A stretch of DNA of 64,000 nucleotides from Takakia lepidozioides (lineage: Eukaryota > Streptophyta > Takakiopsida > Takakiales > Takakiaceae). The DNA is taken from positions 2,170,001 to 2,234,000 of the forward strand of contig CM060732.1 of the NCBI GenBank assembly GCA_030704615.1, read 5' to 3'. Positions within the stretch are counted from its first letter, which is position 1. Every line of letters starts with the position of its first letter. This document shows, piece by piece, positions 55,546-64,000 of this stretch. The translations under genes and the position numbers were made by a program. The notes under the pieces were generated by a model, which made no database searches, was not told the DNA's origin, and was given only the letters and a program-made list of their open reading frames with translations.

Positions 55546-57391
55546 CCTGCCATAGTGGCCCTGTGTTGCCGTTTTGAATATAAAAAAAGAAGCAAAATGG
55601 GGGGCTCAATTAGTGTGCGGTACCGCACACTGTTTGAGCTTCCAATTCTGGGTGGATTCAACCTGCCATAGTGGCCCTATGTGGCCGTTTTGAACATAAA
55701 AAAACAAGCAATTTGGGGGGGCTCAAATAGTGTGAGGTGTCGCACACTGTTTGAGCTTCCAATTCGGGGTGGATTCAACCTGCCATAGTGGCCCTATGTG
55801 GCCGTTTTGAACATGAAAAAACAAGCAAACTGGGTGGCTCAAACAGTGTGCGGTGCTGCACACTGTTTGAGCTTCCAATTCGAGGTGGATTCAACCTACC
55901 ATAGTGGCCCTATGTGGCCGTTTTGAACATCAAAAAACAAGAAAAATGTGGGGCGCAAAGAGTGTGCAGTACCGCACACTGTTTGAGCCTCCAATTCGGG
56001 GTGGATTCAACCTGCCATAGTGGCCCTATGTGGCTGTTTTTAACATGAAAAACCAAGCAAACTGGGTGGCTCAAACAGTGTGCAGTGCCGCACACGGTTT
56101 GAGCTTCCAATTCGGGGTGGATTCAACCTGCCATAGTGGCCCTGTGTTGCCGTTTTGAATATAAAAGAAGCAAAATGGGGACTCAATTAGTGTGCGGTAC
56201 TGCACAACTGTTTGAGCTTCCAATTCGGGTGGATTCAACCTGCCATAGTGGCCCTATGTGGCCGTTTTGAACATCAAAAAACAAGCAAAAAGGGGGGCTC
56301 AAACAGTATGTGGTGCCGCACACTGTTTGAGCTTCCAATTCGGGGTGGATTCAACCTGCCATAGTGGCCCTATGTGGCCGTTTTGAACATCAAAAAACAA
56401 GAAAAATGTGGGGCGCAAAGAGTGTGCAGTGCCGCACACTGTTTGAGCCTCCAATTCGGGGTGGATTCAACCTGCCATAGTGGCCCTATGTGGCCGATTT
56501 GAACATCAAAAAACAAGCAAAATGGGGGCTCAAACAGTATGCGATGCCGCACACTGTTTTGAGCTTCCAATTCGGGGTGGATTCAACCTGCCATAGTGGC
56601 CCTTATGTGGCCGTTTTGAACATCAAAAAACAAGCAAAATGGGGGGCTCAAACAGTGTGCGGTGCCGCACACTGTTTGAGCTTCCAATTCGGGGTGGATT
56701 CAACCTGCCATAGTGGGCCCTATGTGGCCGTTTTGAACATCAAAAAACGAAGCAAAATGGGGGGCTCAAAGAGTATGCGGTGCCGCACACTCTTTGAGCT
56801 TCCAATTCGGGGTGCATTCATCCTGCCATAGTGGCCCTATGTGGCCGTTTTGATCATCAAAAAACAAGCAAAATGGGGGGCTCAAACCGTGTGCGGTGCC
56901 GCACACTGTTTGAGCTTCCGATTCGGGGTGGATTCAGCCTCCCATAGTGGCCCTATGTGGCCGTTTTGAACATCAAAAAACAAGCAAAATGGGGGGCTCA
57001 AACAGTGTGCGGTGCCACACACTGTTTGAGCTTCCAATTCGGGGTGGATTCAACCTGCCATAGTGGCCCTGTGTTGCCGTTTTGAATATCAAAAAGAAGC
57101 AAAATGGGGGGCTCAATTAGTGTGCGGTACTGCACACTGTTTGAGCTTGCAATTCGGGGTGGATGCAACCTGCCATAGTGGCCCTATGTGGCCGTTTTGA
57201 ACATCAAAAAACATGCAAAATGGGGGGCTCAAACAGTATGCGGTACCGCACACTGTTTGAGCTTCCAATTCGGGGTGGATTCAACCTGCCATAGTGGCCC
57301 TATGTGGCCGTTTTGAACATCAAAGAAGATGCATACTGGGGGTCTCAACCGTTTTGAACATCAAAGAAGAAGCATACTGGGGGGCTCAACT
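55546..57391. repeat. Satellite array, 116-bp monomer, right block
   Basis: About 15 copies that continue the main array after element F. The terminal variants read GTGTTGCCGTTTTGAATAT and CGGTACCGC and also occur at the left edge of the main block (26383, 26845) and near 41850. The last units decay at 57320-57391 into two short copies of TTTTGAACATCAAAGAAG. Confidence 0.95.
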
Positions 57392-57395
57392 GGCT

Positions 57396-57596
57396 GGACC
57401 TGAACTGGAAATTCGGCGCCATTTTTCCAGTTCTAGGCCCTATTGCGGTTCTGGGACTTAGCCATCTTCGGGCCAAACCGGGAATATTGGCGCTGAATTT
57501 CCAGTTCAGGGCTCCCAAGATGGCTAAGTCCCTAGGGTGGCAGTCACCAAAAACCGAAATTCGGCGCCATTTTTCCATTTCTAGGCCCACTCACAT
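57396..57596. repeat. Interlocked inverted and direct repeats at the satellite border
   Basis: CCTGAACTGGAAATTCGGCG at 57396 is inverted at 57490-57511 with one mismatch. GGGACTTAGCCATCTT at 57453-57468 is inverted exactly at 57517-57532. A third copy, GAAATTCGGCGCCATTTTTC, lies near 57557 in direct orientation to the first. The arms interleave (a b a' b'), so they cannot form one simple hairpin. Origin unknown. Confidence 0.75.
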
Positions 57597-58489
57597 CCGC
57601 CCCAACTTGGGAAAATGGTGCGGAATATGCATTTCAGGGATCTCATTGTGTTTTTCATGAATGCAGGTACTGCAAGTTCTCCCTTTTGGAGAAAGGTCAT
57701 CTGTCTTTCGAGCCACCATTCTTCCTGGCATGGAGGAACCCTGGGGCTGACTCCATGTACACTGACGATATTGTGAAGGAGTGGCATCTGGAACATTTGC
57801 GTGATTGCCCTTGGTATGTGGACCTTCCGCCCGGCTCGCTTGACCCATCCGAGTTTCAATTGAAGCTGGATGCTGAATTCCGACGAAACCGGGCTCTGTT
57901 GCCTCCGTTGGGTGCAAAAGAGGCAAAAGCGCTTACGAACTCCAGGAAAGCGGCAGAGCTTGCTCAGGCAGGGATTCAGGAGAAATTGCATGAGAAGAGT
58001 AAAGGCCAAAGGAAAAGGACAAGGAAACAGGTGAGTGCAGTAACACCAAAAAAGAAGAAAACCATCGGGGCATCGGAGGAGGCGCAGGAGGGGACCCAAG
58101 AGAGTGACTCGGACGACAACTTTTGTTCAAGGTCCTGCGACTACTGTTGCTCCTACCCAGTCACCAGTCGTCCGGGTTCCCAAGTCAGTTCGGAGTGGGA
58201 CTGGCTCTGCCAAGAAGTTGGCATTTGAGGGCAAGCCTACACGGGCGGTATTCGGGGTGACGTTTACGCACAGGCCAAAGCTAGAACTCCAACCATCATC
58301 CAATGCGTCAATGAGAGCTTCCTTGACGCTCTCGCTGCCAGGGCGAAGAAGGTGGCACACAACAAGTCTTTGGCGGAGGAGAGGGGAAAGCCAAGAAGAG
58401 GGCTGGCGGTACAGAGCCTAAAGACACCCCTAGTTTTGAAGCCATGATGGAATTCTTCACGGCTGTGAGCACGAATTGCAAGAGCACTC

Positions 58490-58510
58490 GGGGGGGGGGT
58501 GGGGGGGGGG
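58490..58510 (+). repeat. G10-T-G10 tract inside the methyltransferase-like gene
   Basis: Twenty G interrupted by one T, between ...NCKST and VEVERACDM. It reads as glycines in frame. Error-prone for sequencing and a possible G-quadruplex. Confidence 0.9.
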
Positions 58511-58802
58511 TTGAGGTGGAGAGAGCTTGCGACATGATTCTCCTTGACACTCCAGATGGGGAGCTGCTGGAGGGCCTGGATGGTGTGCCCACCTGGAACA
58601 GGTTTACTGAGGACTACTGGAAAGCCGGGTTTGGGCTGGTGGGGATGCTTCTGGATGACGGTGAATGTGTGGTTGTCCTTGCCACAAGAGGGAAGACCAC
58701 AGAGAATGTGGTGGCAAGGTGGACACCGAAAAGTGTCACCTCGTCCTCCTCAGAAAATGGTTCTGCATCAGTACGCAGGGGTTGCGAACAGAGGGCCAAA
58801 GT

Positions 58803-58889
58803 GTAAGTTATCAATCTATTGCATTCACTTCATATTGTGGTGTATGTTAAGTAGACCTGGAGTTGATCCCTTCTTTGTTGGATGTGCAG
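58803..58889 (+). other. Inferred intron in the methyltransferase-like gene
   Basis: Donor GTAAGT and acceptor TGTGCAG. Removal joins ...RTEGQS to TLVFEAYCF without a frame change. Length 87 bp, short but normal for plants. Confidence 0.65.
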
Positions 58890-59154
58890 ACATTGGTGTT
58901 TGAGGCATATTGCTTTGTGAAGAGAGGGTCTACGTTCAAATTCCGCAATGACGGTCGTCTTGTTGATGCCGCTGTGGACCCTGTAACCTACGATGTCCTC
59001 TACAACTATGTGCCCCACTCTAGTATGCCGAAGGACACAAAGATAGGCAAACCGTGGCGGTACAGCCGGACCCGGAGCCCTGCTTTCATCCAAACCCTCA
59101 TGGAGACGTGCTCGGATGTCCAAGGGCGGATTCTGGACCTCACATGCGGCACGG

Positions 59155-59238
59155 GTAAGCCTTCACGTGCTCAGTTTGTCCCCTGGCCCGATTGCAATTG
59201 CATGCCGCAAGCTATTAACCGCCCGCTTTGTTCCTCAG
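59155..59238 (+). other. Inferred intron interrupting methyltransferase motif I
   Basis: Donor GTAAGC, acceptor TTCCTCAG. Joining ACG-G to GT-GCT restores LTCGTGASMWAG. The gain of a conserved motif across the splice is the best evidence that this was a real spliced gene. Confidence 0.7.
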
Positions 59239-59594
59239 GTGCTTCAATGTGGGCAGGGACGTTGTCCGACAGGCACGTGTTCGCCTTCGAGCCAGATACT
59301 GCCCTCCACAACTCCGAACTTGCAGCGGCTAGACGTCTGCCGAAAGAGGAAGAGGCATCCTCGGAGGATGAGGGAAAATCCGAGAAGGAGCAGGGGGAGG
59401 AAGTTGGGATCGAGGCCGAGGAGCCCCCGGTTTACGAGTGAGTGGTGGCATTGTAAGTTGCCTCCAGATTTCGTGAGGCACCTCCCTCCGCTCTCTTATT
59501 TCATTGAAAACCCTTTGTGGTTGTGCTGGTATTGACATTCTTGAAGTGGATTTGTTCTTACTGTAGGATGCCAAGTACTGCCGGAGGGACGTCT

Positions 59595-60312
59595 TGTCGC
59601 GGCCCTTTGCCTTGAGGGCAAGGGGGTCGGGACACATGAGGGGTTGCCCCTGTGGTGGGGGCAGCAGCAGCGATAGGTATGGGGGGCTGAAGCACCCTTG
59701 AGTGCCCAAGGCACCCGAGGAGGCGGAGGCGCTCACTAGGTGGAGCCCCGCACACCGGGTTGCGGTGGGGGTGGCTCCACAAGGGGTGGTGGTAGCTTAG
59801 CGGGACTTAGTGGGGGTGGCATAGGACTCACCATGGGGGCGGAGACCTCGTGGTGGGAGTCGTGGGAGTCTTGGGACTCATCACGGTCCATAGGGCCGTA
59901 GTGAGTGGGCCAAGACTCCCGCGACTCATCACCGGGAGGAGGGTTTTCGTGGTGGTTCGCCATAAAATGGCATGGCTGGTTGTGAAACCCCCGTGGACAG
60001 CTACAGAAGTATATATAAGGGAGTAGTGACCCCGAGAACGGTGCAAGCCCGTTGGTGACCAAAAACTAGTGAGTAAGCGAGCGAGCCGGAAAGCGACCAA
60101 AGAGTGGGGAGCTGTTCCGGACTGCCATCTACCAAAGGGAATTCTCCTAGTCCAAATAGGTGGAGGGTTTAGTGGGAAGCGAAGGGGACCGTTATGTCCC
60201 GGTGAGCAGCCGAAGCTCCAAGTTGGCCCGGGCGGCCAGGTTGGGAGTCAAGCACGCGCATCAAAGCGAGTAACTATGACTTGAAGGGGAGCTTATCGAA
60301 GTGAGCGCGACA
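59595..60312 (+). repeat. Element G 5' LTR
   Basis: 718 bp with perfect inverted ends TGTCGCG ... CGCGACA. U3 contains an 11-bp inverted repeat (GGGAGTCTTGG at 59864, CCAAGACTCCC at 59910) in a stretch of GTGGGAGTC-like direct repeats. Confidence 0.92.
60010..60019 (+). promoter_or_regulatory. Probable TATA box of element G LTR
   Basis: TATATATAAG about 415 bp into the LTR, conserved in element A. The transcript start is expected near 60040-60050, leaving about 265 bp of R-U5. Confidence 0.65.
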
Positions 60313-60314
60313 CT

Positions 60315-60326
60315 TGGTATCAGAGC
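60315..60326 (+). other. Element G primer-binding site (initiator tRNA-Met type)
   Basis: TGGTATCAGAGC two bases after the LTR end. Confidence 0.92.
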
Positions 60327-60367
60327 TTAGAGTTCAGTACGCGATCGTCCTTGGGATTGGCCTCATC

Positions 60368-61175
60368 ATGGGGTCGGGCAAGCCAAAGCGAAAGCGGAAC
60401 GGCCAAAAGATGATGATCCTGGTGAGCCCGATGGGGCGACGTGTCACCGAAGCGGCCGTTTGAGGAAGCGACGCAGGTTTCTGAAAGCGAGGCCGCTCAA
60501 GAGCGGGTGGAATCCGAGGAGTCGGAGCCCAAGGAATCCGTGAGAGCTCCGACCGACAACAGATGCCTCCCATGCCGACAGCCTTTTGGGAAGGGTTGTT
60601 GGTGCAGTTTGGCGGGACGTTGAAAGACGTGTTGAAGGCGGCTAATGCCACTTCCACTAAGGCAAAGTTTAAGGTGAAGCCTAAGGAACCCGGCACCTTT
60701 GAGGGCGTCCGAAATCGGAAGGCACTCAACACCTGGCTCCTGGAGCTAGAGCAGTACTTCCGGGCGGCCAAGTTGAGTGACGAGGATCGGGTGGAAGTGG
60801 CTCCGACCTATTTGAGGGGCTATGCTCAACAATGGTGGCAGAAACGCCTTCATGACCGAGGTCCAAGCCCGGAAACCTTGGACTGGAGTGGGTTCAAGGA
60901 ATTGATGAAGAGACAGTTTGTGCCCCTCAACGCGTCCTGGCTTGCCCGGGACAAGATGAGGAATTTGAAGCAAACAGATGACATTCGGGGGTATGTCCAG
61001 GCTTTCAATGTGCTGTTGCTCGAAGTCGCGGAAGTTGGAGGAGAAGCCACCCAAGACTTTGAACGAGGCAATTGAGAGGGCTGAATGTTTCTCGGATGTC
61101 CCTAGGGGTGAGAGACAAGGCCGTACGGAGCTGAACCACAAGAAGACCCGGCGGGAAGGTGACTCCTCCGACCGG
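60368..61175 (+). pseudogene. Element G gag (frameshifted)
   Basis: Starts ATG at 60368 (MGSGKPKRKRNG) after the PBS. Near 60400-60440, 2-base and 1-base losses relative to element A shift and then restore frame. Another shift near 60560 precedes the capsid region 60563-61075 (WLLELEQYFRAAKL, YLRGYAQQW, FVPLNASWLARDKM). At about 61033 G lacks 68 bp that A has (A encodes a MAEPDLEMVF segment there), with CGG at both ends. This moves KLEEKPPKTLNEAIE into another frame. A 1-base T loss near 61168 lies just before the pol frame. Confidence 0.88.
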
Positions 61176-64000
61176 AAAAGAAGTGGGATAGGCCACGCGG
61201 CGACAATGGCACGTGGAAATCAAAGGGAGGGCCTTCACACGTCAAGGCGGCACCCGGGGCTTTGAAAGGAAAAGCGGGTGGAGCGGCTTATGGCGGACAG
61301 AAGGCGACCTTTGATGGAGTGTGTTTCAATTGCGGGGAGCCCGGGCGCATGGCCAAGAAGTGCACAAAACCTCGACAATTGAACATGACTCGGGCAACCA
61401 CGGAGCTGTCGGAAGATACCATCAGTCGCTTGGTGGAAGCGGTGGTCGCCAGGACTTACAAGGTAGGTACCTATTCTTGTGAGTTGTATCAGGAAACTGG
61501 CGCCCTGCGTAAAGGGAGTCAGTTATTGTTCGTGGATGGGATAATATCCGGAACTAACGTGTCGTTGTTGGTGGACACAGGAGCGTCGCACTCCTTCATG
61601 ACGCCGGCGGCGGCGCGAAAGTTGGGACTCCCGACAAGTGACGTGGGGGCCTCTATTGAGGTGCGTTCTGCCAAAGGAGAACCACAGTTGGCGACAAGGT
61701 TGGCGTTTGATGTTCCTCTTCAACTGGGGAGTTGGGAGGGACGTGAGAACTTCACCATCTGCGAGATCGATGGAGTGGATCTCATTTTGGGGATGACCTT
61801 TTTGAGCAAATCCGGAGCAGTCATAGATGGCCGCAAGAGAGTAGTCACGCTGCCATGTGGGAATGGTGGCGAGGTTTTACGAATGTCAGAAACGCCCAAA
61901 TCCGTGGGAGGGCGAATAAACCTTCTGTCAGCAAAGGAGTGGGCCGTGGAGGAGGCACACGAGCCCCAATTTTTGCTTTACATTAGAGAAGTGAAAGGAG
62001 AAGGCGATGGGGAGCCGAGCCCAGATTGGATCAAGGGGATTTTGGAGAAATACCAGGATGTGATGCCGGAGGATTTACCAAGCGGCTTGCCACCGCGAAG
62101 AGGAGTTGACCACAAGATTGAGGTGATACCGGGATCGGAACCGCCTGCCAAGGCGCCCTACCGGTTGAGCCACAGAGAGTTGATCGAGCTGAAGACTCAG
62201 CTCAAGGATCTAATGTCAAAGGGGTATATCCGGCCGAGTAAGTCACCTTACGGAGCCCCGGTGCTATTTGCAGACAAGAAGGATGGGACGCTGCGGATGT
62301 GTGTCGATTACAGGGCTCTGAATAAGGTGACTATCAAAAACCGGTACCCTTTGCCAAGGATCGACGACCTCTTCGATCGGTTGGCAGGAGCGAAGTATTT
62401 CAGCCGGATCGACTTGCGCTCCGGCTATCATCAAATTCGGGTGGCGGAAGGAGATGAGGAGAAGACCGCGTGCAGGACAAGGTATGGTTCATATGAGTTC
62501 TTGGTGATGCCTTTTGGGCTCACCAATGCACCAGCGACATTTAGCACGCTGATGAACAGCCTTTTCCAGGAGTGGTTGGATGACTTTGTGATCGTGTACA
62601 TCGACGACATCTTGGTGTACTCGAAAACAAAGGAAGAACACCTGGAGCACCTAAAAAGGGTGTTCCAAAAATTGCGAGAAGGGAAGTTGTATGCCAAAGC
62701 TTCAAAATGCGAATTCGGGGTCACAAAAGTGGAGTTCCTGGGGCATGTGATTACACAGGATGGGATCAAAATGGATGACAGAAAGGTGAGGGCGATCTTG
62801 GACTGGGAGCCTCCGACTTCGGTCCCGGGAGTGCGATCCTTCATAGGACTCGCCTCCTATTACCGGAAGTATGTGAGAAATTTTGCCAAGATCGCGAGGC
62901 CGTTGTCGGACCTTCTGTGTAAATCCAAAGTCTGGGAATGGAATACATTTTGTGGCCAAGCTTTTGCTGAATTGAAGCAGCGGATGGCGGAAGCTCCAGT
63001 CTTGAAAATCCCGAAGTTCGATCGTCCATTTGAGATTCATACAGATGCGTTGGACTTCGCGATTGGGGGTGTACTTATGCAAGATGGACGTCCAGTGGCT
63101 TACGAAAGTAAAAAACTGAATGAAGTGGAGCGACGGTGGCCGACGCACGAAAAAGTGATGAAGGAGGTGGTGCATTGCCTCGAGCTTTGGCGCCACTATG
63201 TTGGTTCCAACCCAATGAAGGTGTTCACGGACAATGTCACGATGAAGTATTTTGCCACGCAGCCCAAGTTGTCTCCAAAACAACTTAGGTGGCAAGATAC
63301 TTTGGCGGTGTTCGACGTGGATATCCAGTACAAACCGGGACGAGACAACGTGGTGACCGATGCTTTAAGTAGAAAGCAGCAGCTCTTGTTGGTGTACAAG
63401 GGCGAGACGACGCTCCAAAGGAAGATCCGGAAGGCTTGCCGGAAGGATGAGCTGGCAAAGTCCGCGATGCAGGACTTGAGGATGGGGGGTAAATCGCAGT
63501 TCCACTTGCAAAATGGACTGCTCCGGTATAAGCAAAAACATCTCTACGTGCCGAAGGGAGGGATCAGAGATAGCCTCTTGAGAGAATGCCATGATAGCCC
63601 GCTTGCGGGCCACGGCGGAGCCAAGCGCACTGCGTCACTCTTGAAGAAAGAGTATTTCTGGCCCAAACTGAAGGAGGAGGCAGAGGAGTATGTCAAGACA
63701 TGCACCACATGCCAACAAAACCGAAGCGAGTACAAAAAGCAAGCGGGGCTGTTACAACCCTTGCCAATTCCAGAGGGGACTTGGGAAAGCGTCTCGATGG
63801 ATTTCATGACTGATATGCCGCTGTCAAAAGGATTCGATGCAATCATGGTGGTGGTGGATAGGTTCAGTAAAATGGGCCATTTCATCCCCACCAAGGAGAC
63901 GGCAACGGCGCAGGAGACAGGGCGACTTTACTTCGCCCACGTCTTAAAACATCATGGAGTCCCGAAGGATATTGTCTCGGACCGCGATCCAAAGTTTACG
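61175..64000 (+). CDS. Element G protease-RT-RNase H-integrase polyprotein, open to the window edge (partial)
   Basis: One stop-free frame of about 940 codons. It starts in the gag tail ([11 protein letters not shown]) and continues to the last base, so the C-terminus is unknown. In order: knuckle [14 protein letters not shown] (~61322), where the zinc-binding His is Arg; protease [12 protein letters not shown] (~61565); RT with [30 protein letters not shown] and catalytic [12 protein letters not shown] (~62590); RNase H with [20 protein letters not shown] (Val where catalytic Glu sits in element A), [10 protein letters not shown] and VVTDALSR; integrase HHCC ([10 protein letters not shown] ... 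CTTCQQ), SMDFMTDMP and VSDRDPKF at the edge. It would copy and insert the element, but the knuckle and RNase H substitutions argue against activity despite the open frame. No initiator is needed if made as a gag-pol fusion. Confidence 0.9.

Larger units (their letters stand above)
57600..59594 (+). pseudogene. DNA N4/N6 methyltransferase-like gene fragment, multi-exon, cut by element G
   Basis: Plus-strand sequence with plant-like exons. The N-terminal part (open from about 57557 to 58228) has a Cys/His-rich CVFHECRYCKF, then HLSFEPPFFLAWRNPG and a basic region (KGQRKRTRKQ, KKKKT). A Pro/Ser/Thr linker and a lysine-rich stretch follow in other frames (shifts near 58110, 58256, 58385 and 58700). 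Then comes CDMILLDTPDGELLEGL, at the place of methyltransferase motif IV (DPPY), followed by ECVVVLA. After an 87-bp intron (58803-58889, GTAAGT...GCAG), ILDLTCGTG is joined across an 84-bp intron (59155-59238) to ASMWAGTLSDRHVFAFEPD, resembling motif I of class-beta N4/N6 MTases. Both introns keep phase. Motif IV lacks the canonical PPY, so activity is doubtful. An acidic tail stops at 59441 and a possible further acceptor (TTACTGTAG, ~59570) precedes the LTR of G. Confidence 0.55.
59595..64000 (+). mobile_element. Element G: chromovirus-like Ty3/gypsy element, sister of A, runs off the right edge
   Basis: Plus strand: LTR (59595-60312), PBS, gag with indels, and an open protease-RT-RNase H-integrase frame that continues at base 64000. 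High similarity to element A across gag and pol. Its 5' flank is the methyltransferase-like gene. The 3' LTR is outside the window, so neither the target duplication nor LTR divergence can be read. Confidence 0.92.

Overview
The window is repeat-dominated nuclear DNA, most likely from a land plant. The evidence is the mix of elements: Ty3/gypsy retrotransposons whose primer-binding site matches plant initiator tRNA-Met, and Athila/Tat-like (OTA-type) Ty3 elements with a VFLDDFSVY reverse-transcriptase core, a group known from plants. The species cannot be named from the sequence. No tRNA, rRNA, CRISPR or bacterial-type gene is visible. Nearly every reading frame belongs to a mobile element and most are broken by 1-2 base indels, so some 'pseudogenes' may be assembly errors (see findings).

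Layout. 1-15853: element A, a minus-strand chromovirus-like Ty3 element whose 3' LTR runs off the left edge. Nested inside it at 624-11494 is element B, a different minus-strand Ty3 element with unusual architecture: a repeat-bearing gag leader, a second degenerate RNase H domain, and an integrase ORF with a long N-terminal extension carrying its own zinc knuckle. 16109-26382: element C, a 5' LTR-bearing but 3'-truncated OTA-like element whose gag-protease segment is tandemly present three times. 26383-42401 and 55546-57391: one satellite array of a 116-bp monomer (about 150 copies), split by element F. The monomer carries a near-perfect 36-bp dyad symmetry and is organised in higher-order repeats of about 2.43 kb and about 0.93 kb. 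42402-55545: element F, a full-length relative of C with two LTRs, PBS, PPT and a 5-bp target-site duplication in the satellite; it has an extra 3' ORF with coiled coil. 57396-57596: short interlocking inverted and direct repeats. 57600-59594: the only non-retrotransposon gene seen, a multi-exon plus-strand pseudogene or gene fragment with features of a class-beta DNA N4/N6 methyltransferase, cut by the LTR of element G. 59595-64000: element G, a plus-strand sister of A whose protease-RT-RNase H-integrase frame is open to the window edge.

How it fits together. A and G are the same family in opposite orientation, so the window ends form a large inverted repeat. C and F are one family; F inserted into the satellite and C lies at its left edge. 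Satellite, nested Ty3 elements and no intact host gene suggest pericentromeric or other heterochromatin (inference). The items most worth follow-up are the methyltransferase-like gene, the dyad satellite, element B's duplicated RNase H and zinc-knuckle integrase ORF, and the gag triplication in C.
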